Assembly (NCBI RefSeq): GCF_900182785.1
Contig: NZ_FXTS01000003.1
Location: 248,001-312,000, forward strand
Direction of reading: 5' to 3'
DNA length: 64,000 nucleotides
Origin: Oceanospirillum linum
GTDB taxonomy: Bacteria > Pseudomonadota > Gammaproteobacteria > Pseudomonadales > Halomonadaceae
Shown: piece after piece, positions 35,298 through 43,399 of the stretch
Numbering within the stretch: position 1 is the stretch's first letter
Layout: each line of letters starts with the position of its first letter
The notes under the pieces: model-generated
Database searches by the model: none
Told to the model about the DNA's origin: nothing
What the model saw: only the letters and a program-made list of their open reading frames with translations
Position numbers and translations under genes: made by a program

Positions 35298-36146
35298 ATG
35301 GATGCTGTTTCACTCGGCCCTTTTATGCTATCAGCCAAAGTGATCTACCTGATCACTTCCGTGGTTCTCTTTTTTATCGGAGCAGAACTACTGCAATGGC
35401 TGAAGGTAAAAAAATGGCCTGACAGCACCTTCAGTTTCAGTCATTGGGCTCAAAACAGCTTTTGGTTTGGCTTAATTCTGGGCCGATTGACATATGCTGT
35501 TCAGCACTTTGATAGCTATCGTCATGACCTGATCTCTGTCCTTTATTTCTGGCAGCCCGGCTACTCTATCACAGCAGCCCTGATCGCAGCAGTTGCGGTT
35601 AGTTTCTGGTTTTTCCGCTCGCCTAAATGGCTTCTGATCAGTCTTACCTGGCTGACAGGTTGCACTCTGGCCTGGTTTACCCTTTCTGCTCTTGACCCTA
35701 TCAGCAGTAATAAGCAGCAGAAAATCCCCGAACTCACTCTGACAGCGCTTCACCAGGATAGTCCTTACACCAGACCCATCTTTCTTCCGGAACAGCAAGG
35801 TGCCGTGATCCTGAACATCTGGGCGAGCTGGTGTGGCCCTTGTCGCCGGGAGATGCCATCCCTGGTTAAATTTGCAAAGGACTACCCTGAAGTAAAGCTC
35901 TGGCTGGTAAACCAAGGGGAGTCACCTCAGATGGTACGGCGCTTTATTGAAAACAGTGATAGCGTTATACCGGAGCAGATAATACTTCTCGACCCCAGTC
36001 AAAGCCTGATACAAGCGATTCAGGGCGTTGGCCTGCCAATAACACTGGCCTACAGGGATGGACAGCTGATGGATAGCCACACAGGAGAGGTCAATCACGC
36101 TCGCCTGAGAGAGATGACAAAAGCAATCCTGCCAGAAGAGCCGTAA
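35298..36146 (+). CDS. membrane-anchored TlpA-like thioredoxin with polytopic N-terminus
   Basis: The 282-residue protein has about four membrane helices in residues 10-140. A periplasmic thioredoxin domain follows, with NIWASWCGPCRREMPSL (CGPC active site) and a GVGLPITL cis-proline loop. The membrane part, especially its GRLTYAVQHFDSY and YFWQPGYSI segments, resembles the phosphatidylglycerol-binding region of Lgt. The catalytic HGG motif of Lgt is missing, so transferase activity is not expected. Its position directly after dsbG suggests it keeps DsbG or another periplasmic partner reduced. An AAGGA site precedes the ATG. Confidence 0.82.
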   Translation: MDAVSLGPFMLSAKVIYLITSVVLFFIGAELLQWLKVKKWPDSTFSFSHWAQNSFWFGLILGRLTYAVQHFDSYRHDLISVLYFWQPGYSITAALIAAVAVSFWFFRSPKWLLISLTWLTGCTLAWFTLSALDPISSNKQQKIPELTLTALHQDSPYTRPIFLPEQQGAVILNIWASWCGPCRREMPSLVKFAKDYPEVKLWLVNQGESPQMVRRFIENSDSVIPEQIILLDPSQSLIQAIQGVGLPITLAYRDGQLMDSHTGEVNHARLREMTKAILPEEP

Positions 36147-36331
36147 TTCCCTGCTCACCTCTTCCCATGATCTATGCTTGAAAGCACTGGGGATACGGCA
36201 ATAAATCCGTTAACATAGCGCCCTTTTTTCCCGGCCAGGCCACTTCAGTCATTTATCAGCTGAAGGGGCACCCCGGAAAGCGACACCACTTTCTTATTTG
36301 CTAACTTATTACCCACGTTAAAGAGGTATAC

Positions 36332-39205
36332 ATGCTGCCCTACATTCCCGGACAACGATGGATCAGTGACGCCGAAAGCGACTTAGGATTAGGAACCATT
36401 CTGACCTGCGATATGCGAAGCGTAACCGTGCTGTTTCCTGCTTCGGGAGAGACCCGCGTATATGCCACCCGTTCAGCTCCGCTCACCCGGGTGTCTTTCT
36501 CCAGTGGTGACCAGATCGAAAGCCATGAAGGTGAGCGTTTTATCGTTGCTACCGCACTGGAAGAAGACGGTCTGCTGGTTTATATCTGCCTCGACGCCCA
36601 GGGCAATGAGAAAGAAGTGCCTGAGACGCACCTGAACAATCACCTCAGCCTGCAGAAAGCAAAAGACCGCCTGCTGACCGGCCAGATCGATCGTAATGAC
36701 TGGTTTAACTTGCGTTACCGCACCTTACTGCACAGTGATAAGCAAAGCCGTGCCGCCATTCAGGGCTTATCCGGTGCCCGAATGGCACTTATCCCTCGCC
36801 AGCTCTATATCGCCCATAGTGTTGGAAGTCGTTACGCTCCCCGGGTTTTGCTGGCTGATGAAGTAGGCTTGGGTAAGACCGTAGAAGCGGGACTCATTCT
36901 GCATCGCCAGTGGCTCACCGGAAACGCCCAGCGCATTCTGATTGTGGTGCCGGAGTCTCTGCAAAACCAGTGGCTGGTAGAAATGCTTCGCCGTTTTAAT
37001 CTGCAGTTCAGCCTGTTTGATTACGAGCGGTGTGCCCAGTACCCCGGTCAGAACGCCTTTGAACAGGCGCAACTGGTGATCTGCAGCCTGGAACTACTGA
37101 CGGACCACCCCGAGCTTCAGGAGCAGGCTGTTGCCGCCCAGTGGGACACTCTTGTTGTCGATGAAGCTCACCACCTTGAGTGGCACCCGGAGGCTCCGAG
37201 TCAGGCCTATCAGTGCATCGAGCAGCTAGCAGAAGACACCTCTGGCCTGCTTCTGCTGACGGCAACGCCAGAGCAGCTGGGAAAAGCCAGCCACTTTGCC
37301 CGCCTTCGCCTGTTAGACCCGGAGCGTTACTCAAGTTTTGAGCAGTTCGAGCAGGAAGAAGGCCAGTACCAGCCCATTGCTGAAGCGGTTGAAGCCTTAG
37401 AAGAGATCGCCGATGGTGAACCGGCCACCCAGACGGTTATCGCTCAGCTCCGTGACCTGCTGCCAGAGTCGGACGCTCAGGCACTGATTGAGCTGATTGA
37501 AAACGATGAAGCGGATCTGGAGCAGATCGATTCCGCCTGCACCCAGTTACAGGGGCAACTCCTGGACCGTCACGGCACCGGGCGCGTTTTATTCCGCAAC
37601 ACCCGTGACACGGTCACCGGCTTTAAGCAGCGCCAACTACAGAGCCACCCACTGGAGCTACCGGAAGCCTATGAGACTCAGATGTCTTCTTCTGAATTGC
37701 AGGCCCACCTGAGCCCGGAACAGTACATCGAAGATGCCTTAGTAACCGATAACTGGGCTAAAGATGACAGCCGTTTCCAATGGCTTCTCGAACATCTGCA
37801 CAATCACGACGACGAGAAAACGCTGTTGATCTGCCATAGAGCCGCCAGCGCCCTGGCTCTGTCTGAAGCACTGAAAGAGGCCACCGGCCTGCACGCACCA
37901 GCCTTCCACGAAGGCCTGAGCATTCTGGAGCGTGACCGTGCCGCCGCCTGGTTTGCCGATCATGAGTCCGGCCCTCCGGTACTGATCTGTTCGGAAATTG
38001 GCAGTGAAGGCCGTAACTTTCAGTTTGCCCGTCACCTTGTGCTGTTTGATCTGCCGCCGAACCCGGATCTTCTGGAACAGCGTATCGGCCGCCTCGACCG
38101 TATCGGTCAGCAGCACGATATTCAGATCCATGTGCCCTACTTTGAAGAATCCGGTCAGCAGGATCTTCTGGAGTGGTACGACAGAGGTCTTAACGCCTTT
38201 ACCGCACCCTGTCCTGCAGCTTCTGCACTCTTTGCCGAGTTTGGCGAAGCAGTTTCTGATGCCATCATCAGCCAGGATGCTGAACGCCTTGAGCAACTCA
38301 CTGAAGCCACCGCACAACGTCGTCAGGAACTGAATGCCGCCATGCAGGCGGGCCGTGATCGCCCACTGGAGCGTAACGCCTGTCGTCCGCAGGACGCACA
38401 GGAACTGGTCAATGCCATTGAAGCTCAGGATGAACCGGAAGCACTGAATACCTGGCTGGAAAATGCGCTGGATATCTTTGGTGTTAACAGCGAAGAGACC
38501 GGCGAGTTCAGCTGGCATCTGACACCAGGTGAACACATGCTTAACTCGGATCTGCCGGGGCTCGACAACGAAGATGGCTTCTCCATGACCACCAGTCGCG
38601 ACTATGCCCTGCACCGTGAAGACCTGCAGTTCTTTAGCTGGGAACACCCGTTTGTACAAGCCCTACAGGAGCAGGTTGTTTCAGGCAGTCTCGGCAATAA
38701 CGCCGTCAGCATCTTCAAAACCAAGGCGCTGCCGGAAGGTACACTGCTGTTAGAAGTGATCGCAGCCATTCACTGCGCCGCACCAAAACATCTGCAGATC
38801 GGCCGTTACCTGCCACCAACCACTATGCGCTTCCTGCTGGATGAGCGTGGCAATGATCTGGGCAAAAAAGTCAGCTTTGAGGGTCTGAGCCCAAAACTGG
38901 ATAGACTGAAAAAAGCCACCGCGCGGGAAGTTGTGAAACTACGCCAGGAACAGATACGCGAACTGGTGGATACCGCGGACAGCCGCGCCAATGACATTCT
39001 GCCAACGGTGATCGAAGAGGCACAGCTGAAGATGCAGTCTCTGCTGTACCCTGAGGTGCAGCGCATGAAAGCCCTGCGCGAGGTAAACCCATCGATCCGT
39101 GATATCGAAGTCAAAGCACTGGAGATGGAGTATCTTGCTGTGGCCGATGCGCTGGAAAAAGCGCGGGTGAATATCGAAGGTATCCGGGTGATTGTGACGG
39201 CATAA
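36332..39205 (+). CDS. rapA: RNA polymerase-associated ATPase RapA
   Basis: The 957-residue Swi2/Snf2-type ATPase starts with the RapA N-terminal domain (PGQRWISDAESDLGLG). It shows the helicase motifs LLADEVGLGKTVEAGLIL (I), VVDEAHHLEW (II), LLLTATPEQ (III), CSEIGSEGRNFQF (V) and QRIGRLDRIGQ (VI). The long C-terminal domain is also present. RapA recycles RNA polymerase after termination. A consensus terminator follows. Confidence 0.98.
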   Translation: MLPYIPGQRWISDAESDLGLGTILTCDMRSVTVLFPASGETRVYATRSAPLTRVSFSSGDQIESHEGERFIVATALEEDGLLVYICLDAQGNEKEVPETHLNNHLSLQKAKDRLLTGQIDRNDWFNLRYRTLLHSDKQSRAAIQGLSGARMALIPRQLYIAHSVGSRYAPRVLLADEVGLGKTVEAGLILHRQWLTGNAQRILIVVPESLQNQWLVEMLRRFNLQFSLFDYERCAQYPGQNAFEQAQLVICSLELLTDHPELQEQAVAAQWDTLVVDEAHHLEWHPEAPSQAYQCIEQLAEDTSGLLLLTATPEQLGKASHFARLRLLDPERYSSFEQFEQEEGQYQPIAEAVEALEEIADGEPATQTVIAQLRDLLPESDAQALIELIENDEADLEQIDSACTQLQGQLLDRHGTGRVLFRNTRDTVTGFKQRQLQSHPLELPEAYETQMSSSELQAHLSPEQYIEDALVTDNWAKDDSRFQWLLEHLHNHDDEKTLLICHRAASALALSEALKEATGLHAPAFHEGLSILERDRAAAWFADHESGPPVLICSEIGSEGRNFQFARHLVLFDLPPNPDLLEQRIGRLDRIGQQHDIQIHVPYFEESGQQDLLEWYDRGLNAFTAPCPAASALFAEFGEAVSDAIISQDAERLEQLTEATAQRRQELNAAMQAGRDRPLERNACRPQDAQELVNAIEAQDEPEALNTWLENALDIFGVNSEETGEFSWHLTPGEHMLNSDLPGLDNEDGFSMTTSRDYALHREDLQFFSWEHPFVQALQEQVVSGSLGNNAVSIFKTKALPEGTLLLEVIAAIHCAAPKHLQIGRYLPPTTMRFLLDERGNDLGKKVSFEGLSPKLDRLKKATAREVVKLRQEQIRELVDTADSRANDILPTVIEEAQLKMQSLLYPEVQRMKALREVNPSIRDIEVKALEMEYLAVADALEKARVNIEGIRVIVTA

Positions 39206-39222
39206 CGTCACCAATCAGAGAT

Positions 39223-39263
39223 AAAAAAGAGCCGCAGGGTTTAACCCCTACGGCTCTTTTTTT
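39223..39263. terminator. bidirectional terminator after rapA
   Basis: AAAAAAGAGCCG-AGGG pairs with CCCT-CGGCTCTTTTTTT across a short loop. Both A and T runs are present, serving rapA (plus) and the convergent unknown gene (minus), whose stop lies at 39268. Confidence 0.92.
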
Positions 39264-39267
39264 ATGC

Positions 39268-39852
39268 CTAAAAGTGGTAATTGATATTGTGCTCAACAAA
39301 TACGCTTCTTGGTTCAAAGAGAAATACCGGGCTTTTTTCACACAACTGATGCATTGCGTAGGACAAAGAATCCCTGAAGGTATTGAATAAAGACTCCTGC
39401 TCAGCACTGTGAAGCTCTGCATCTAAGTTAAGAATCAGAGCTCTGCATGGATCTGGTGCATCTTCATCTTCAGCAAATACCGGATCAGGAGAACACCGAT
39501 ACCACTCCATTGGGAAAAGATAGTGTTCCGTTAAAGAGCTGACAGCTTCATCTACGAATCGCTTTAAAGAAGTCAAACTTCTATACGCCTCAGTAATAAA
39601 GATACAGTTAAGGCGGGCTGTCATATGAAACTGTGGGTATTCATCGATTTCATACCAGTCGCTATCTAACCAGATATTAATAAAACCGATATAGTCCTCA
39701 CCTTCCTTCAAAGCGAACGTAACCTGGCTGGGGTTAAAAGGCTGGTCTATATTCTGCGTTGCGGCTGCCCGACTGAATACACAATCACCATAAGCCTCTT
39801 TAAAAAGAGGTTCTAAAACATCTACGTCACTATAAAAAATTCGCTCAACCAC
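39268..39852 (-). CDS. unknown protein, 194 residues
   Basis: I do not recognise this family. The start is GTG 39852, with AGGAG seven bases upstream. The product is acidic, soluble and rich in aromatic residues (FINIWLDSDWYEIDEYPQFH). It ends with EPRSVFVEHNINYHF. It has no signal peptide or membrane segment. It lies alone between rapA and a 380-bp low-GC region, which hints at an accessory gene, but nothing identifies a function. Confidence 0.7.
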   Translation of the reverse strand: MVERIFYSDVDVLEPLFKEAYGDCVFSRAAATQNIDQPFNPSQVTFALKEGEDYIGFINIWLDSDWYEIDEYPQFHMTARLNCIFITEAYRSLTSLKRFVDEAVSSLTEHYLFPMEWYRCSPDPVFAEDEDAPDPCRALILNLDAELHSAEQESLFNTFRDSLSYAMHQLCEKSPVFLFEPRSVFVEHNINYHF

Positions 39853-40035
39853 AATAAAACTCCTGACAAAAACTGGTTTCCTTTTTAAGAAAACACAAGT
39901 CTGTTATACGTCAAGAGGGCTTATGGCGGTTAAATTGTAAAAAAACGTACCGATTACGGCTGCAAATTTCTAGAGCAATTCTGCTCATTTGTTATACAAA
40001 ATAACGCTCTATTTTACAGATAGGATTAGGGAGAA

Positions 40036-40176
40036 ATAATCGATTCGATCAGCCAAGTACCAGTACATTTAGGAACTCTAAGCGCCTTTGCCGTAATCGC
40101 ATGTATCTATTTTGGGCTTGAATGGCTTGAAAAAAGATTGCTAAAGAGGAGAAAAAACAGTGATGGGAAAAGATGA
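40036..40176 (+). pseudogene. possible small membrane protein lacking a normal start
   Basis: The frame has no in-frame ATG, GTG or TTG in front of its hydrophobic helix. An in-frame stop lies at 40027-40029, and GGGAG precedes an ATA codon at 40036. The 46-residue reading (a SAFAVIACIYFGLEWLEKRL core) has the charge pattern of a real membrane peptide. It may be a decayed gene or use a rare start codon. Confidence 0.3.
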
Positions 40177-40188
40177 AAGAAAAGCAAT

Positions 40189-40210
40189 AAAGCCTCCAGC
40201 AAGAGGCTTT
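40189..40210 (-). terminator. terminator of the HD-GYP gene
   Basis: AAAGCCTC and GAGGCTTT form a perfect 8-bp stem with a 6-nt loop. Reading along the minus strand it is followed by a T-rich stretch (ATTGCTTTTC). Confidence 0.75.
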
Positions 40211-40231
40211 CAGCTTATCCGTGTTAACGTA

Positions 40232-41620
40232 TCACTCATTCGCCATGGCTGCAGTCTGCTCTTCAGGCTCAGGTGCTTCCGGATCAATAAGGCCAGGGCG
40301 AGGCAGTAGTGGCTGCATCTTCTTATAGAGCGCCTCAATCTTGGCTTTATCTTCAGCGGGAAGCTTGTCATTCCAGGAGAGTTCAACCGCCAGTCGCCAA
40401 AGGTGACGGAAGCGCCAGAGCAAACAAGTTAATAGTTCCGAGATTTCAGACATCTCAACCTGATCGATCTGGTCTTTATTTTTCTCTCCCCAACCAAGCC
40501 ATTCCGACAGATGCTCGGACCCCATACCTGCGGAATCACGCACCCAGCGCAACTGGGTAATACACTCGGAAACACCCCTGGCGATACGTGAACAAGGGTA
40601 GTCAGACGCAATATCAAAAAGCTCAACAGCCATCTCAAAGAGCTGGTGTACCTGATCGTTCTGGCGGGAAACACTTCCGACATTAACTTCAGGTAACGCT
40701 TTATTAACATGGGAAGAAATTTTTGGCTCTTTCAGCACTGCAAGCAAGGCTTCAACATTACGCACACCAAAAGTGCTCATATTGACTTCAAGATAGGCAT
40801 TCCAGGTCAGAATTGTCCTGCTGGTACGCTCTTTATCATAAAAAATATCAAATAGCTGATCAGCCAGCCCAACCAGTGGTGCTGCCCAGTTAATCTCTTT
40901 TGCAGGCTTTTGTGCAGGATAACCTGACCGGTCACAACGCTCCTGATGATCTGCAACAGCACTCAACACATCTTCATCATAAATTTTGCGCCCTTCCAAA
41001 ATGATACGAGCCACAATCGGATGCGTTTTAAGGGCGCGCCATTGCTGGTAAGTCAAACCTTCCTGTTTAGTCGCGGCCTCTACGGGTATATGCAGCAAAC
41101 CAATATCATGGCTCAGGCCTGCAGCAAAAGCAGAGAAGTAACTCTGGTGTGGTAAATCCTGTATCTTTGCCAATAGCGGAGCCATCCAGGCACAGAACAA
41201 GCTTCGCTTATAGAGATCCGGCATCACTTCCTGCATCACTGTCAGGCGTTGCAGAATCTGAGCGGGTATCGGCTTAACAAAAAGAAGTTGCCGGAGAGTT
41301 ACTTCAAATTCAAAGTGCTGATGCAGCAAGTTGAGTTCTGACTCACTCTCAACCAACTCCAGAATCTGATTTAAAATGTCATAAACGGTAAGAGGGTTTG
41401 CAACACTGATAGACTGATCAAGTTCTTTTTTGAGCTTATGTTGAACCAGGTGACCCGCAACCTTCTGATTGATCACTGCCCCTTTTTTCAACAGCAGAAC
41501 ACCATGTTCATTCAGGATATCTTCGGAGGCTGTCGCAGGGTGAGTATCTTGGACATCAGCCAGATGATTGACATACTCATCGGTCTGGTTCAGTTCATAT
41601 TCGTTGTTCTCTTCTGACAT
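40232..41620 (-). CDS. HD-GYP domain protein
   Basis: The 462-residue cytoplasmic protein has a central HD-GYP domain. Recognisable parts are GLSHDIGLLHIP (the HD pair, but Leu replaces the usual Lys of HDIGK), LKTHPIVA, VADHQERCDRSGYPAQ (the GYP motif) and a later LVGLADQLFD segment. HD-GYP enzymes degrade c-di-GMP with a two- or three-metal centre. The altered HDIGK suggests reduced or changed activity. The N- and C-terminal helical regions are not recognised. The C-terminal tail is Pro/Glu-rich. Confidence 0.85.
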   Translation of the reverse strand: MSEENNEYELNQTDEYVNHLADVQDTHPATASEDILNEHGVLLLKKGAVINQKVAGHLVQHKLKKELDQSISVANPLTVYDILNQILELVESESELNLLHQHFEFEVTLRQLLFVKPIPAQILQRLTVMQEVMPDLYKRSLFCAWMAPLLAKIQDLPHQSYFSAFAAGLSHDIGLLHIPVEAATKQEGLTYQQWRALKTHPIVARIILEGRKIYDEDVLSAVADHQERCDRSGYPAQKPAKEINWAAPLVGLADQLFDIFYDKERTSRTILTWNAYLEVNMSTFGVRNVEALLAVLKEPKISSHVNKALPEVNVGSVSRQNDQVHQLFEMAVELFDIASDYPCSRIARGVSECITQLRWVRDSAGMGSEHLSEWLGWGEKNKDQIDQVEMSEISELLTCLLWRFRHLWRLAVELSWNDKLPAEDKAKIEALYKKMQPLLPRPGLIDPEAPEPEEQTAAMANE

Positions 41621-41805
41621 CCAAAACGCCCCTAAAATGCCATTACAAGCTGCTATCGAAGTGAGCTATTCCTGAGGGAATAAGTCATCTATCAAAATAG
41701 ATGCCCCTGAATACAAGGGATAAAACACCAGCTCACCTTTCCGTTAATACCTGCCATAATAACAAACTAAACCGCTTTGAAAATATTTCTCGTGTCTCCC
41801 TGACG

Positions 41806-42702
41806 CTATCGCTCTAAAATCTGCGCAAGTGCGGGCCTGACAGTAGGATACTGAAATACAAAACCAGCCTTTTCTAATCGATAGGGGACGACTTTAGCCC
41901 CCGTCAGCAGCATCTGTGATAGCTCCCCCAGCGCCAGCTTTAGCAGCCAAGCAGGAACCGGCATCAGCATAGGGCGCTTCAGAACCCCTGCCAGAATACG
42001 GCTAAAGGTCGCATTACGTACCGGAGTTGGCGCTGCACCATTAAAAGCACCACTCATATCATCTCTTTGAATCAGAAAAAGAATGATATTGACCAGGTCC
42101 TCTCTGTGAATCCAGGGCATATAGTGCTGACCGGAGCCTAAGCGCCCTCCGAGCCCCAGCTTAAAGGGTGTCAGCAAGCGGTCTAACATACCGCCATCCG
42201 GCCCCAGAACCAGACCTGTTCTTAACAAACAAACCCTTACACCACTCTGCTCTGCTGCCAGTGCCTCAGTTTCCCACTCGACACACAGGCGATGGGCAAA
42301 CTCATCATGGGCCGCAGATAGTTCAGTAACCTCATCATCACCGTGAGCCCCATAGAACCCGATGGCAGAGCCACTGATCAGCACTTTGGGCTTATGACCT
42401 GCCTCTTCAGCAAAACGTACCAGCTGGCGGGTTGGTCGTAGACGGCTTTGCAACAGCTCGTCTTTTCGGGCGTCGCTCCAGCGAGCATCAGCGATAGGAG
42501 CACCCGCCAAGTTGATCATTACATCAATGGGCTGGCCCAGCCACTGCAAAGGATCAGAAGCTGCATTCACCGGACGCCCAATAATAGAATTCACTTGATC
42601 CGGCCAGCGACTGACAACGTAAAGCACATGCCCTTCATCCAAAAGACGATGGCAAAGAGCCTTACCAATAAAACCTGTGCCACCTGTAAGCATAATGTTC
42701 AT
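41806..42702 (-). CDS. TIGR01777-family NAD-dependent epimerase (YfcH-like)
   Basis: The frame extends upstream to 42834, but ATG 42702 has AGGAGG nine bases before it and opens with the nucleotide-binding MLTGGTGFIGKAL, giving 298 residues, the usual family length. The NLAGAPIADARW and ISGSAIGFYGAHGDDEVTE stretches (YGxxG in place of YxxxK) are typical of the YfcH group. A C-terminal DUF1731-like end is present. Function unknown; the family often occurs next to photolyase genes. It is divergent from cbiX across a region with two TTGTAYAA boxes. Confidence 0.92.
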   Translation of the reverse strand: MNIMLTGGTGFIGKALCHRLLDEGHVLYVVSRWPDQVNSIIGRPVNAASDPLQWLGQPIDVMINLAGAPIADARWSDARKDELLQSRLRPTRQLVRFAEEAGHKPKVLISGSAIGFYGAHGDDEVTELSAAHDEFAHRLCVEWETEALAAEQSGVRVCLLRTGLVLGPDGGMLDRLLTPFKLGLGGRLGSGQHYMPWIHREDLVNIILFLIQRDDMSGAFNGAAPTPVRNATFSRILAGVLKRPMLMPVPAWLLKLALGELSQMLLTGAKVVPYRLEKAGFVFQYPTVRPALAQILER

Positions 42703-42761
42703 CTGGTACGCCTCCTGCCAGTCAATCACACTACATTGAGTATGATTTAAAACTGATAAAT

Positions 42762-42788
42762 TTGTATAATTTTTTTGATCTTGTACAA
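42762..42788. promoter_or_regulatory. paired TTGTAYAA boxes in the epimerase/cbiX divergent region
   Basis: TTGTATAA (42762-42769) and TTGTACAA (42781-42788) are 19 bp apart, start to start, between two divergent genes. The same paired pattern recurs at 43272-43297. It is a candidate operator for the MerR-like regulator encoded at 44417-45370. Confidence 0.55.
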
Positions 42789-42854
42789 GTATACCCCTGA
42801 GACACGCTTTCGGATCAGACCCCTTAGATAACACTCGCTAAAAAGGCTTCCGCT

Positions 42855-43271
42855 ATGTCCGCAACCGCCCCGACATCACTTGAGAATAACGACCGCCAGA
42901 CACTGCTTGTACTTCTGGCCCATGGCAGTAGCGACCCCGCCTGGCAGAAACCCTTCAGGGAGATGGCCGACAGTATTGCAGCTAACCAGCCACACCCGGT
43001 AAGACTAGGATTTATGGAGCTTTGCGGGCCTTCCCTTGAGGATATTGCCAATGAACAGTCTGCGGATCAGATGATTGATATTGAAATTCTGCCACTGTTT
43101 TTTTCCGCAGGCCGCCACCTCAGACAGGATGTTCCCAGGCAGATTCATGAACTGAATAAACGCTTCCAACACCTTACTTTTACGCTGCATGACCCGGTGG
43201 GATTTCACCCCAAAATGACCGAGGCCCTAACTTCGATTGCAGCTGATCTCAATTTCTTCGATAAAAAATAA
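42855..43271 (+). CDS. CbiX/SirB-like chelatase domain protein
   Basis: The 138-residue product is a single-domain CbiX-type chelatase. The LLAHGSSDPAWQKPF stretch supplies the metal-binding histidine, and LPLFFSAGRHLRQDV carries the second histidine region. Such proteins insert cobalt or iron into sirohydrochlorin; small single-domain versions occur in siroheme and cobalamin pathways. No cobalamin genes lie nearby, so its role in this photolyase-type cluster is unclear. An AAAAGG ribosome-binding site precedes the ATG. Confidence 0.85.
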   Translation: MSATAPTSLENNDRQTLLVLLAHGSSDPAWQKPFREMADSIAANQPHPVRLGFMELCGPSLEDIANEQSADQMIDIEILPLFFSAGRHLRQDVPRQIHELNKRFQHLTFTLHDPVGFHPKMTEALTSIAADLNFFDKK

Positions 43272-43300
43272 TTGTACAAATTGTTTTTTTTGTACAATTA
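43269..43300. promoter_or_regulatory. 11-bp inverted repeat with two TTGTACAA boxes
   Basis: TAATTGTACAA (43269-43279) and its exact complement (43290-43300) flank a T-rich centre. Each arm contains the palindrome TTGTACAA. It begins at the cbiX stop codon and lies 100 bp before the DUF523-DUF1722 gene, so it could be an operator for that gene and those downstream. Confidence 0.6.
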
Positions 43301-43399
43301 TTAGCAGACACCAACAGGTTACTACCTATACTTATAGTCATAGAAAACCTGATGCACTACCCATTAACGTAAGCCAGTGTCTGACAGAGGTCTGCTGCT

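Larger units (their letters stand above)
39853..40231. other. 379-bp AT-rich intergenic region with a gene remnant
   Basis: The region holds the promoter of the unknown 194-residue gene. A plus-strand frame at 40036-40176 reads like a small membrane protein (one helix, then a KRLLKRRKN basic tail), but its only upstream codons are ATA/ATC after a GGGAG sequence, so it lacks a normal start. A hairpin at 40189-40210 ends the facing HD-GYP transcript. Confidence 0.5.
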
